Shown here piece after piece: positions 43,820-52,885 of a DNA stretch of 64,000 nucleotides (its first letter is position 1; each line of letters begins with the position of its first letter). The position numbers were made by a program, and so were the translations under genes. Source of the stretch: CBDFKB01 sp965248715 (lineage in GTDB: Bacteria; Pseudomonadota; Alphaproteobacteria; Rhizobiales; Rhizobiaceae); the NCBI GenBank assembly GCA_965248715.1, contig CBDFKB010000005.1, positions 1-64,000 of the forward strand. Direction: 5' to 3'. Below the pieces are notes generated by a model. It searched no databases, had not been told where the DNA came from, and worked only from the letters and a program-made list of their open reading frames with translations.

Positions 43820-43890
43820 CTCACTACAAAAAGCGGATGTTGTCATCACACAACACCCGCTTCTTAATATGAACCTTGGGGATAGGTTCT

Positions 43891-44238
43891 TTAACTCTGA
43901 CTATTATCGTTATCCTGCGACTGGCCATGTCGGTTGATAGAGCGCACAAGGTGATAAACACTTTTGCGGATATTATCATCGGCAAGCGCCATGACTTCCG
44001 CCGCCACCATTAAGCCGACGCGATTGGTATTATTGTTGGCGGGTTGTTGATCTTCCTCTCCGTAGAAATACCCAACGGGCGTATGAAGCGCCTTGGCGCA
44101 TTTGGCGACCGCTTCTGTTGGAATTTGTATATTGCCAGTTTCATAACGCTGTATGGTTTGCGCTGATATGTGTCTGATTTCCCCACACGTAGGAAGGCCG
44201 AAGGAGAGCGCTCGCATGGGCTGTTTTCTTTCGGTCAT
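43891..44238 (-). CDS. XRE-like regulator with a degenerate N-terminus
   Basis: 115 residues. ISAQTIQRYETGNIQIPTEA and AKCAKALHTPVGYFYGEEDQ are the recognition helix and end of a Cro/C1 helix-turn-helix. The first two helices are not recognisable in the sequence before it (MRALSFGLPTCGEIRH), so the N-terminus may be altered by mutation or frameshift. It is divergent from the small gene at 44292. Confidence 0.6.
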   Translation of the reverse strand: MTERKQPMRALSFGLPTCGEIRHISAQTIQRYETGNIQIPTEAVAKCAKALHTPVGYFYGEEDQQPANNNTNRVGLMVAAEVMALADDNIRKSVYHLVRSINRHGQSQDNDNSQS

Positions 44239-44291
44239 TCGTTCAAATTATTCATTTTGGGCTTTGGAAACCAAACATCAGGAGTACCGCT

Positions 44292-44441
44292 ATGAATGCA
44301 CAAAAGAAACAAGAAGAAGACAAAATAAGCATGTTCACGATCAGCAAAATGCTGGAACGGGTTTTGGATGAAGTGAAAGTTATCACCGATGAAATTCAGG
44401 AAATGAAAGACCGTGACGGCGGGCCGCATGGCGATAATTAA
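44292..44441 (+). CDS. Small coiled-coil protein (49 residues)
   Basis: MNAQKKQEEDKISMFTISKM then LERVLDEVKVITDEIQEMKD and a glycine-rich end. GGAGTACCGCT before the ATG is a good ribosome site. The frame is in phase with the following open frame across a TAA (44439-44441). Divergent from the XRE-like gene. Function unknown. Confidence 0.5.
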   Translation: MNAQKKQEEDKISMFTISKMLERVLDEVKVITDEIQEMKDRDGGPHGDN

Positions 44442-44690
44442 CAGGCCGCCGCCACACCCATAAATGCCGCAACATTTTTCCCAAACGCTACGCCAGATGC
44501 ACGGGCGTTCCTATGGAATTATCTCATCGTACAAAAGCACACCGTACACACAGCGCTGTTTTACTTTTTGCCCGACATCGCCAAAACGCCCATTGAGCAG
44601 GAAGTCGGTGATATGATTGCAGAGGATTTTGAGGAAGACTGGCGCACATACCACGCCGCAGACAGATTAAAACGTACGATTGAAATTTGA
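44442..44690 (+). CDS. Open frame without a canonical start, in phase behind a TAA
   Basis: 82 codons: ATFFPNATPDARAFLWNYLI, HTVHTALFYFLPDIAKTPIE and EEDWRTYHAADRLKRTIEI. Composition looks protein-like, but no ATG, GTG or TTG begins it. It continues the frame of the 49-residue gene after a TAA. Either a stop interrupted a longer gene, or the stop is read through, or this is a decayed gene. Confidence 0.35.
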   Translation, partial: QAAATPINAATFFPNATPDARAFLWNYLIVQKHTVHTALFYFLPDIAKTPIEQEVGDMIAEDFEEDWRTYHAADRLKRTIEI

Positions 44691-44898
44691 TCGTACGATG
44701 GAAATCATTGTTACCCGAACCGCAAACGAGACAGCGCAGCAACAAACACCAAAAACGCACAGCACCAAAAGACCCGAAAACGAACCAACAACCAGCACCA
44801 CAAACGGCGCAAGCCAAGGCGCAAAAACGAGCCAACAAAAGCCAAGCCGCAGGCAGACTAAGCAAAGACAAAACGAAGACCGCAGGCGGCAAGATGTT

Positions 44899-44941
44899 GG
44901 TTTGTAATACAAACCTGTCTTGGCAAGGGGGCTAAGCCCCC
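44899..44941. other. Candidate origin of transfer (oriT): two adjacent perfect palindromes
   Basis: GGTTTGTA-A-TACAAACC (44899-44915) is followed by GGGGGC-TAA-GCCCCC (44927-44941) and then GTTGCATCCC. There is no T-tract, so a simple terminator is less likely. The arrangement resembles nick-region neighbourhoods of mobilizable plasmids, but no gene of the relaxosome is adjacent now. Confidence 0.4.
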
Positions 44942-45013
44942 GTTGCATCCCGTCTAGAAATAACCCAAATTGCATCATCTCAAAACCATTAGCTTGGATG
45001 CGGGAACGAATCT

Positions 45014-46306
45014 CTAGGCAGATACGCTGCGATTAATGGAGGCTTGAATTTCTTTCATTTTTGCATCAATCAGACGTTTGTTTAGCTTGAGGTTTTCTGT
45101 TCCGACTAAACTCGACACCTTGACGGACCTCAAATTTTGGACGGCTCGCTTCTTATCATCTATTGCAATGTAAATTCCGATCGACGAATTAATATCACTT
45201 GTGGTTATCCGATAGGTGCCATGCCCTCGAACGACACTGCCGCCATCAGCATTTGTGCGCTCAAACTGATAAAAAATACCATCTTCGAAAACTGAGGCGA
45301 AAACGCTTCGAATTTCATGAATGATTTTTCTCGACCGACGTTCGTACACCGTTCCGCTTACTACCCATCTGCCGTTGTGCACAAATATTTTGATAATGGA
45401 GAATTTACTATAGTCACTTGGGTTTTTGATGGAGTTACTGGTACTGACGCTGAACCAGGTACCACGGACCTTATCTACGACAAGGTTTTTAAACCTGTCT
45501 AACGGTTCTTTGGAGTGGTCGACTATAAGGCCATCTTTTTCAAATTCATTGAGGAGATCAAAATAGCGCTCAAACATTGAAATCATTCTTTGATCTACTG
45601 AGTGATATACATCGCCGAGTGACGAATTATCCATCAACCAACCGAAGTAAACCTCCGTCGGAATGCCGTCCTTCATAAAAATCATGAAGTTAATGATTGG
45701 AAGACTATCTGATATTATGTGGATTTCGTGCGTCCCGTAGCCTTCTTTCGGCTCCGGTAGTATGGAAAAGTATCTACCGTCCAAGAAGTCTTGAACCCCA
45801 ACGATGTCGATCCATTTTACCTCTGACCCCATATTGAGGAACTTGTTGTACCAACACACCGTTGCTTCACCATCGCTGGTCCTAACTCCTGAAACCTTAT
45901 AAAGATTAACGTATGTATTTTTTATCAAATCTGCATTCATTATAGATGAGTCAATTCGTTTATTTAGATCTGAATAACCAATTTGTTCAATCTTGAATCT
46001 ATTTTTCTGTAAATACGCACTCCATTCTCTGAAGGACCGCGCCTCAGTATCTATTTTTTCATTAACAACATTTAATGCGTCTATAGTTTCCTTTTTAGAG
46101 TCCTCTTGGAATTCTTTTAAAGAAAGAACATTTGCAGGTATATTTACAATTACAGTTATTGCAAGACCTATAGTTATCGCAAATGGGTAATTTATAGTTT
46201 CAGAATTATTAATTACAGTGTAAACAAGAAAAGATATTAATCCCAAAGCGGGACCTATAGCTTGTACTATAATAAACTTGAAGTTATTCTTAATATATTC
46301 TATCAT
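45014..46306 (-). CDS. Two-TM membrane protein with beta-rich C-terminal domain
   Basis: 430 residues, AT-rich gene. Two N-terminal membrane helices (about 10-30 and 41-60) are followed by a coiled stretch. Residues about 110-270 resemble a PLD-like fold without catalytic HKD pairs (NLYKVSGVRTSDGEATVCWY, HEIHIISDSLPIINFMIFMK). The last 150 residues are beta-rich and lipocalin-like (VRGTWFSVSTS, GRWVVSGTVYERRSRK, SVVRGHGTYRIT). Short hairpin-TM proteins ending in a beta-barrel include CBASS Cap15-type effectors, but no nucleotide cyclase is nearby. Unrecognised family. Confidence 0.6.
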   Translation of the reverse strand: MIEYIKNNFKFIIVQAIGPALGLISFLVYTVINNSETINYPFAITIGLAITVIVNIPANVLSLKEFQEDSKKETIDALNVVNEKIDTEARSFREWSAYLQKNRFKIEQIGYSDLNKRIDSSIMNADLIKNTYVNLYKVSGVRTSDGEATVCWYNKFLNMGSEVKWIDIVGVQDFLDGRYFSILPEPKEGYGTHEIHIISDSLPIINFMIFMKDGIPTEVYFGWLMDNSSLGDVYHSVDQRMISMFERYFDLLNEFEKDGLIVDHSKEPLDRFKNLVVDKVRGTWFSVSTSNSIKNPSDYSKFSIIKIFVHNGRWVVSGTVYERRSRKIIHEIRSVFASVFEDGIFYQFERTNADGGSVVRGHGTYRITTSDINSSIGIYIAIDDKKRAVQNLRSVKVSSLVGTENLKLNKRLIDAKMKEIQASINRSVSA

Positions 46307-46332
46307 AATAAATATAAATTACAGGGATTAAA

Positions 46333-46554
46333 ATGAGGGGTTACTTAAAAGTTGTGTTGGTTGGTGTAGCTCAAGCATCTGCGGTTGTTGGACCTATTAT
46401 CGTCCACTCAATTTTAAGTGAAAGCAAGGAAGGGGTGAAAGAAATTTTCCAACAAGTTCATAATAATTCATGTGATCGCTACGATGCAAGAGCCAACAAG
46501 CCGAACGAAGAGTATGTAGGCCCTGTAAAAATACCACCAATTTTGTGTCGGTGA
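46333..46554 (+). CDS. Small membrane-anchored hypothetical protein
   Basis: 73 residues. A hydrophobic N-terminal helix (YLKVVLVGVAQASAVVGPII) is followed by a polar C-terminus with two Cys. It is divergent from the two-TM protein gene with a 26-base gap; the ATG is preceded by CAGGGA. Could be a partner of its neighbour, with no family recognised. Confidence 0.45.
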   Translation: MRGYLKVVLVGVAQASAVVGPIIVHSILSESKEGVKEIFQQVHNNSCDRYDARANKPNEEYVGPVKIPPILCR

Positions 46555-46639
46555 TTCCTCCAGCCATTGTAGCCGATAATGTCTTAAATACATCTGAGTT
46601 CAAGCCACGTCAGTCCGTTCATATAGGAGAATTGTGTTG

Positions 46640-46765
46640 ATGCTCAAGATCACGAACAAAAGCGGATCGTTACTTTCCGATATAACTGCTAATCTGTTCC
46701 TTGGGTGCCTGGATATCTTGAGCAATAGCTCCGAAAATATTCCACCCGGGTGGTCGAAATGTTGA
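46640..46765 (+). CDS. Possible small peptide gene (41 residues)
   Basis: Frame MLKITNKSGSLLSDITANLF ... PPGWSKC, with AGGAG ten bases before the ATG. It sits alone in the 360-base space before the ABC importer (46555-46915). Leucine content is high near the N-terminus. It may be a leader peptide, a precursor peptide or chance. No other feature is visible in this space. Confidence 0.3.
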   Translation: MLKITNKSGSLLSDITANLFLGCLDILSNSSENIPPGWSKC

Positions 46766-46915
46766 GGAAGCAATCAGGATATTTGTAATTCCAATTTTCT
46801 CGAAAGTTTTCTATGAATAAGTTTGAGCTAAAGGTATCGTATGCACTTTGAGCACTAGCAGGCCGAATGCCGTTTTACCTTATGTGATTTGCGAAATCCA
46901 AATATGAGGGAAGCT

Positions 46916-47860
46916 ATGAGCCATCTTAAATCTAAGTTCCTTGCAGCTATTGCTGCGCTGGTAATTTTTACTGTACCGCAAAATGCTGTTGCACAATCGC
47001 AAAAAGAACTAGTCATTGGAACTTTTTCGAGAGCTATTGATTACGCTCCGTTTATGATTGCAAAGAATAAAGGTTGGTTTGAGAGTGTTGCGAAAGTGCA
47101 TTCTCGGACAATCAAATTTGTAGAATTTCAATCACTGCCCGCGATAAATGAATCTTTTGCCACAAAGCGACTTGATGTTGCTTTTGAAGCTGAGCCTCCG
47201 GCGATTATTGGCCGTGCGGCAGGAATTGACATACGCATCGTGTCACCAGGGGTTTCTCTTACCCAAGAAATTGTTGTTCCGAGTTCCTCGAATATTCGCG
47301 TCATTGAGGACTTACTGAACCAAACAATCGCGGTACCATTTGGTTCCAGCTCTCATTACGGCTTAATGAAAATACTCGAGAACAAAGGAATCGAGCGTAG
47401 TCAAATGAAAATAGTTGACATGACTCCACAAGATGGTCAGTCAGCGTTCGTTGCAGGTCAAGTTCAAGGATGGGCCATCTGGCCACCGTTTATCGAGCAG
47501 CAAGAAGTTTCTGGGATTGGAAGAACTCTTTCAGACGCAGATGTTTTCATTCAAAGTATCGTAGTGATGTCGGGACATTTTGTAGACTCAAACCCCGAAT
47601 TGGTAAGAGATATTGTAATCACAGTGCGGAAGGCCCAGGATTGGATAGTTAAAAATCCAAGGCTGTCGCAAGATATAGTTGCGGACGCCCTCAATATGGA
47701 CTCACGAGTAGTTGCTAAAGCTTGGCCAAAACATAATTTTAAACCAACTATTTCACAAAGGGAAATTAGAGATATCGAAGCAAAAATTGATTTTCTTAAA
47801 TCAAATCGATTTATACGCGGATCTGTTGATATTGAGGAACTTATCCAACTGATTGAGTGA
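46916..47860 (+). CDS. ABC importer substrate-binding protein (nitrate/sulfonate/taurine type)
   Basis: About 314 residues from the ATG at 46916 (GAGGGA precedes it). The signal peptide FLAAIAALVIFTVPQNAVAQ leads to the NMT1/SsuA-like fold: YAPFMIAKNKGWFESV, RLDVAFEAEPPAIIGRAAGI, GWAIWPPFIEQQEV. These binding proteins feed aliphatic sulfonates, taurine, nitrate or pyrimidine precursors. Sequence alone does not define the ligand. It heads an AT-rich cargo operon. Confidence 0.85.
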   Translation: MSHLKSKFLAAIAALVIFTVPQNAVAQSQKELVIGTFSRAIDYAPFMIAKNKGWFESVAKVHSRTIKFVEFQSLPAINESFATKRLDVAFEAEPPAIIGRAAGIDIRIVSPGVSLTQEIVVPSSSNIRVIEDLLNQTIAVPFGSSSHYGLMKILENKGIERSQMKIVDMTPQDGQSAFVAGQVQGWAIWPPFIEQQEVSGIGRTLSDADVFIQSIVVMSGHFVDSNPELVRDIVITVRKAQDWIVKNPRLSQDIVADALNMDSRVVAKAWPKHNFKPTISQREIRDIEAKIDFLKSNRFIRGSVDIEELIQLIE

Positions 47861-47948
47861 TGCCAACATTGCGATTGATTTTGAAAATGTCGGCGAGACT
47901 TACAGCGGTTTTTACTATTTAAATTTGCTGTATAAATTGGGAAAGCCA

Positions 47949-48722
47949 ATGACCAAGGTATACCGCAAAACTGTCAGCAGTATTTTGCCCCTTCTAATTT
48001 TTTTTGTTTGGTACGTTTGGAGTGAGAACAATTACTTGCCACCCAGCCTTCTACCAAGTCCGAAAGAAGTTTCGGTTGCCTTTCTTGCGCTCGTTTACAG
48101 TGGTGAATTGCTGAATCATTCTGCTGCTAGTATTGGACGTCTATTTCTCGGTTTTGGCTTTGGAGCAATTGCAGGGTTCTGTTTAGGGTTAGCGATTGGT
48201 ATGAAAAAATCCGTCGAAAATTTGGTAGCGCCTACTCTTCAATTTCTCGCTCCAATTCCGCCTATTGTATGGATTCCACTATTGATAGCGATTTTTGGAA
48301 TCGGAGAACTATCAAAAATTCTGCTATTGGCCGTTGCATCTTTCTTTGTTGTGTGTACTCACACGATGGAAGGTGTTCGCTCAACAGATTTGAAGTTAGT
48401 CGATGTAGCCAATATTCTAAATAAAAACGCACGTTCAAACGCATTAAATCTCTTTATCCCAGCCTCTTTTCCTCATGTCTTTCTCGGGCTAAAGTTAGCG
48501 CTTGGTCTGTCATGGATACTCTTAATAGCTGCGGAGGTGATCGCCTCCTCAGAGGGCCTAGGTTGGTTGGTTTGGGACGCCCGCAGTTTTTCTCGCCCCG
48601 ATGATATGTTTGTTGGAATAATTACCATCGGGTTGTTAGGAAAAACTTCTGAGTATGTGATTGATGCTTCGGGATTTAGAGTAACACATTGGTCCGAAAC
48701 ATTTGGAAGAGCAATTGAGTGA
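47949..48722 (+). CDS. ABC importer permease (SsuC/TauC-like)
   Basis: 257 residues from the ATG at 47949. Several membrane helices and the EAA-loop region ANILNKNARSNALNLFIPAS typical of binding-protein-dependent permeases. The upstream in-frame extension overlaps the end of the binding-protein gene and lacks family likeness. Its end overlaps the ATPase start (GTGA), so the two are translationally coupled. Confidence 0.86.
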   Translation: MTKVYRKTVSSILPLLIFFVWYVWSENNYLPPSLLPSPKEVSVAFLALVYSGELLNHSAASIGRLFLGFGFGAIAGFCLGLAIGMKKSVENLVAPTLQFLAPIPPIVWIPLLIAIFGIGELSKILLLAVASFFVVCTHTMEGVRSTDLKLVDVANILNKNARSNALNLFIPASFPHVFLGLKLALGLSWILLIAAEVIASSEGLGWLVWDARSFSRPDDMFVGIITIGLLGKTSEYVIDASGFRVTHWSETFGRAIE

Positions 48723-49447
48723 TATATCTAGATGTTTGCGTGAAAGAAAAGTACTATTCTGGCATTGAATTTCCTATTTTGCAAAACTGTCATTTTTCAG
48801 TAGAGAAAAATGAATTTGTCTCGATAGTTGGCCCGTCGGGTGTGGGAAAGAGTACGCTGCTTAGACTTATCTCTGGCCTCGATCCGATGTTCAGTGGAGG
48901 TATAGAGATAGATGGCGTTTCCGTTCGCAAACCGCCCAGTAATATGTCTGTATGTTTCCAAGAGCCAAGATTGATGCCTTGGATGACCGTTGCGAAGAAT
49001 GTTCAATATGGACTGGACGACAATGCGATTGACAAGCCAGTAAAGGTTTCAAAATGGCTTTCGATTGTCCAACTGGAAAGTTCGAGCGAGCTTTATCCAG
49101 GGCAACTTTCTGGAGGCATGGCGCAGCGAGCTTCAATTGCACGTGCATTCATTCGTGAACCCGATATTCTTCTATTGGATGAGCCATTTTCAGCTCTAGA
49201 TCACTTTACTCGCACGTCACTCCAATCCGAATTGTCACAAATACTGGTCAATAGCCCTACAACGGTTCTTCTAGTCACCCATGATTTAGAGGAGGCCGTT
49301 GTGCTAAGTGATAGGATCATCGTTATGGGACATCAACCAGGGAGGGTTATTGCTAATATATTGCCCAAAAGCCCCAAACCACGGAGCCGTAGAGGAGAGT
49401 CTGAAAGGCAAGATGTATTCGAAATATTGAAAGTCTTGGCAAATTAA
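48719..49447 (+). CDS. ABC importer ATPase (SsuB/TauB-like)
   Basis: 242 residues, GTG start. Walker A GPSGVGKSTLLRLISGL, Q-loop CFQEPRLMPWMTV, signature QLSGGMAQRASIARAF, Walker B DILLLDEPFSALD and H-loop VTHDLEEAV are all present, so the ATPase should be active. It completes the importer. The stop lies 25 bases before an IS1595 element; without it, leuS would follow after 77 bases. Confidence 0.9.
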   Translation: MIYLDVCVKEKYYSGIEFPILQNCHFSVEKNEFVSIVGPSGVGKSTLLRLISGLDPMFSGGIEIDGVSVRKPPSNMSVCFQEPRLMPWMTVAKNVQYGLDDNAIDKPVKVSKWLSIVQLESSSELYPGQLSGGMAQRASIARAFIREPDILLLDEPFSALDHFTRTSLQSELSQILVNSPTTVLLVTHDLEEAVVLSDRIIVMGHQPGRVIANILPKSPKPRSRRGESERQDVFEILKVLAN

Positions 49448-49472
49448 TAGAATTATGCACAACATATATTTT

Positions 49473-50201
49473 AGGGGCTGACATAGATAACAGAAAAAGG
49501 TTATTTATGTCATATGGTTACGGTAAGACGACGTAGCAGGCTCTCGCGAAGTATTCAAATTGAGCTTATCAAGTATTTCTGTGCGGGTGCTACAGCGCGT
49601 TCTGCGGCTGAATTATCAGGCGTGAATCGCAACACAGCAATCCTCTTTTTTCACAAGCTTCGCGAGACCATCCACGCAGAAATCGTCAGCGAAGAACCGG
49701 CCATGATGAGCGGCGAGATTGAGTTGGATGAGAGTTATTTTGGCGGCAGGCGCAAAGGCAAAAGAGGCCGTGGTGCTGGCGGCAAGGTTCCTGTCTTCGG
49801 GCTTTTGAAGAGGAATGGCTATGTCCATGCCAAGATCATCCCAAACGCCGCCTCTGCAACGCTTTTCCCTATTATAAGGGAGAAGATAAAGCCGCATTCC
49901 ATCGTCTACACAGACAGCTTTAAGGCTTATGATGCCCTGGATGTTTCAGAGTTCCATCACTATCGCATCAACCATTCGGAACTATTTGCAGATAAGCATA
50001 ATCACATCAACGGGATTGAGAACTTCTGGAACCAATCGAAGAGACATTTGAGACGTTACAATGGTGTCCCGAAAGAGCATTTTTATCTGTTCCTGAAAGA
50101 GTGCGAATGGCGCTTCAATTACAGGCCAGTTGCAAACCTCAACAAAACACTCGTAAAGTGGTGGTTCAAGTAAAAATCAAACCCTTATCTATGTCAGCCC
50201 C
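49473..50201 (+). mobile_element. IS1595-family insertion sequence with 8-base target duplication
   Basis: 729 bases with inverted repeats GGGGCTGACATAGATAA. ATATTTTA flanks both ends (49465-49472 and 50202-50209), a clean simple insertion. It separates the ABC importer from leuS. Confidence 0.92.
49514..50173 (+). CDS. IS1595-family transposase
   Basis: 219 residues. Family motifs are GEIELDESYFGGRRKGKRGR with the first Asp/Glu, SIVYTDSFKAYDALDVSEFH with the second Asp, and NHINGIENFWNQSKRHLRRY, the ISXO2-like end. An N-terminal zinc ribbon present in some members is missing. Appears intact. Confidence 0.9.
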   Translation: MVTVRRRSRLSRSIQIELIKYFCAGATARSAAELSGVNRNTAILFFHKLRETIHAEIVSEEPAMMSGEIELDESYFGGRRKGKRGRGAGGKVPVFGLLKRNGYVHAKIIPNAASATLFPIIREKIKPHSIVYTDSFKAYDALDVSEFHHYRINHSELFADKHNHINGIENFWNQSKRHLRRYNGVPKEHFYLFLKECEWRFNYRPVANLNKTLVKWWFK

Positions 50202-50261
50202 ATATTTTATGCTATCGGTTTCTCACAGCGTTATACTGCAATTTTTGTAAGAAGGATCGAA

Positions 50262-52742
50262 ATGACACCGGAATATAAACCATCTCAATTGGAAAGCCGG
50301 TGGCAATCCCTTTGGCAGAAAGAGAACGTATACTCCGCCGACCACAATCGAGACGGACCACCAGCATATATAGTGGATATGTTTCCCTACCCTTCGGGAG
50401 ACTCCATGCACGTCGGCCACCCCAGAGGATATGTTGCAACTGACGTCTACTCACGTGTTAAGCGAATGCAGGGCTATCGTGTATTGCATCCAATGGGTTG
50501 GGATGCATTCGGATTGCCTGCAGAAGAAACTGCAATTGCAAATCAAGAATATCCTTCCATTACCGTGGAGCGCAATATTGAAAAATTCAAGTCGCAACTT
50601 GTTAGGCTGGGTCTAGGTTATGATTGGAGTCGTGAGGTTAATACAACAAGCCCCGACTATTACAAACACACTCAGACCATTTTTTTGGAAATATTCAAAA
50701 GAGGTTTAGCTTACTATAAGACCAGCACAGTAAATTGGTGTCCAGAGTTAGGAACAGTGCTTGCAAACGAAGATGTCGTTGACGGACTAAGCGAACGAGG
50801 TGAACACCCTGTTCTTCAACAACCTATGCGACAGTGGACATTGGGGATTACCCAGTATGCATCTAGGCTAGTGGATGACCTTGAGCTGCTGCCTCAGTGG
50901 CCGGATAAAGTCAAAAATGCTCAACGAAGCTGGATCGGGAAAAGCAGCGGCCATGAATTTTCGTTTGCAACCAGCGTAAATATTGAGATTCCTGTCTACA
51001 CTACGAAGCTTGAAACACTGATGGGCGTAACATTTATAGCGCTTTCCCCAGATTCAGAACTGGCAAAACGCATTCTTACATCGGCTCAAAATAAGGATGA
51101 AATCGCCGCATATATTGAAGAAAGTAAACGTCGCTCTGATCGAGAAAGATTGATCTCCAAAGAAAAATCAGGAGTTAGGGTTCATGGTGTTCATGCACAA
51201 CACCCGATTACTCGAGAGTCGATCCCGATCATTGTTGCGGACTATGTGTTGTCCGGCGTCGGCTCCGGCGCGGTTATGGGGGTACCAGCACATGATGAGA
51301 GAGATGCCGATACAGCAAATTTGTTCAATTTTCCCATAGTCGAAGTAGTCACAGACACGTATCTCAAAAATAGCGGCGAATTAACTGGCCTTTCCATCAA
51401 AGAAGCTCGTGAAAAAATTGTTGATGAGACTGGCGCTGTTTCTGTTACACGGTTCAAGATGCGGGATTGGATATTCTCTCGTCAACGTTTTTGGGGGGAA
51501 CCTTTCCCGATTGTGTGGGTAGAGGGACTGTCGGCATATGAAAAATTGAAGGCAGGCAACACAAAAGAGTGGCTTCCGGATCAAGCAGTGTCTTATGCAC
51601 ACAACGGTCTCGACTATTTTGCTGTGCCAGTTTTACCAGAGTATCTTTCTGCTGTTCAACTACCGATCGTTGATAGCTATAAACACACTGGCGAACCAAG
51701 TGGTCCGTTGGCTGCTATAGATAGTTGGGTTCACGCTTTTATATGTCCGGACACCGGGCGGATTAGTTCGTATGCGGAGGAAGGTATGATTCCGTGCCAA
51801 CGCGAGACCAACACTATGCCGCAATGGGCGGGGTCTTCATGGTACTGGCTCAGATACATGGACCCCGCGAACAAAGATTTACCTTTCTCTCCCGAATCTG
51901 CTGAGGAGTGGGGACCTGTAACTGTGTATGCTGGTGCGGATCATGCGGTGGCCCATTTGATTTACGCTAGATTTTGGCACAAGGTTTTGTTCGATTGTGG
52001 TTATGTGTCTTTTCCAGAGCCCTTTATGCGTTTGGAATTTTTGGGCTATGTTCTAGCAGCGGATGGGTCCAAGATTTCCAAACGTAAAGGAAATAGTAGA
52101 AACCCAGATGATGTGATCGATGACGTGGGTGCAGATTCTTTCCGATTGTATGAATTGGCGATTGGACCGTTTGAAAAAGCCGTCCCATGGATTGATGATA
52201 ATTTACAGGGGCAGAAACGTTTCCTTGATCGCTTGTGGAGATTTTGTAAGAAAGTCTTAGAGGCCAACGTTGCTGAATCCTCTCCTGAAATTGAGTATTA
52301 CCTAAACAGTTGTATAAAAAAGGTAACCAACGATGTTGAGTTATTCAAGTTCAACACTGCTGTTTCATCCCTGATGATTTTTGTAAACGAAGCAGAAAAA
52401 CTCGATCTATCGACATTGGATCTGGGAAGGTTTGTTCAAGTTCTGGCACCATTTGCTCCACACTTTTCAGAAGAAATATGGTGTGAGCTTGGACAATCGT
52501 TCTCTGTACATCATACAAGCTGGCCGTCTGTAAATCACTCAGCCTTAGTCCGAGACACAGTCTTGATTCCGATTCAGATTAATGGAAAAAAGCGTTCGGA
52601 AATCTCAGTATCTGTAGATGCTAGTGAAGAAACTGTTAAACAATTAGTGCTCGACGACAAACATGTAATAGCTTGGATAGAGGGAAAAGAAGTGAAGCGA
52701 TTCATTTATGTGCCGCAGCAAATTGTAAACCTCGTCATTTGA
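50262..52742 (+). CDS. leuS: Leucyl-tRNA synthetase carried as mobile cargo
   Basis: 826 residues, complete. HVGH (50-53) is the HIGH motif, followed by KRMQGYRVLHPMGWDAFGLP; KISKR (604-608) replaces KMSKS. The CP1 editing domain keeps VPAHDERD with Asp345 and Asp348, although the threonine-rich strip reads TTKLETLMG where TTRPDTLFG is usual. The gene is AT-rich compared with chromosomal genes here and is inside a mobile element, so it is probably a second LeuRS. Mobile LeuRS copies can protect against LeuRS inhibitors, as with agrocin 84. Probable operon with the importer before and the ProRS-like gene after. Confidence 0.93.
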   Translation: MTPEYKPSQLESRWQSLWQKENVYSADHNRDGPPAYIVDMFPYPSGDSMHVGHPRGYVATDVYSRVKRMQGYRVLHPMGWDAFGLPAEETAIANQEYPSITVERNIEKFKSQLVRLGLGYDWSREVNTTSPDYYKHTQTIFLEIFKRGLAYYKTSTVNWCPELGTVLANEDVVDGLSERGEHPVLQQPMRQWTLGITQYASRLVDDLELLPQWPDKVKNAQRSWIGKSSGHEFSFATSVNIEIPVYTTKLETLMGVTFIALSPDSELAKRILTSAQNKDEIAAYIEESKRRSDRERLISKEKSGVRVHGVHAQHPITRESIPIIVADYVLSGVGSGAVMGVPAHDERDADTANLFNFPIVEVVTDTYLKNSGELTGLSIKEAREKIVDETGAVSVTRFKMRDWIFSRQRFWGEPFPIVWVEGLSAYEKLKAGNTKEWLPDQAVSYAHNGLDYFAVPVLPEYLSAVQLPIVDSYKHTGEPSGPLAAIDSWVHAFICPDTGRISSYAEEGMIPCQRETNTMPQWAGSSWYWLRYMDPANKDLPFSPESAEEWGPVTVYAGADHAVAHLIYARFWHKVLFDCGYVSFPEPFMRLEFLGYVLAADGSKISKRKGNSRNPDDVIDDVGADSFRLYELAIGPFEKAVPWIDDNLQGQKRFLDRLWRFCKKVLEANVAESSPEIEYYLNSCIKKVTNDVELFKFNTAVSSLMIFVNEAEKLDLSTLDLGRFVQVLAPFAPHFSEEIWCELGQSFSVHHTSWPSVNHSALVRDTVLIPIQINGKKRSEISVSVDASEETVKQLVLDDKHVIAWIEGKEVKRFIYVPQQIVNLVI

Positions 52743-52885
52743 TTTTCTTCACTTCAACTTAGATTCTACAAATTGGATCCGATTCAGAATGAATTTATGC
52801 TGTCACATCCTAGCGTCTTAGAAAGGTAAATATTTTGTGAGGTGTATTGCTGGCAACTGCATCCAACTCTTCAAGGTAAACAAGC

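Noticed and set aside
44680..44935. Two overlapping plus-strand frames rich in Lys, Gln, Thr and Arg
   Set aside because: Composition follows from an A/C-rich strand; neither frame is clearly favoured and both end at the palindromes.
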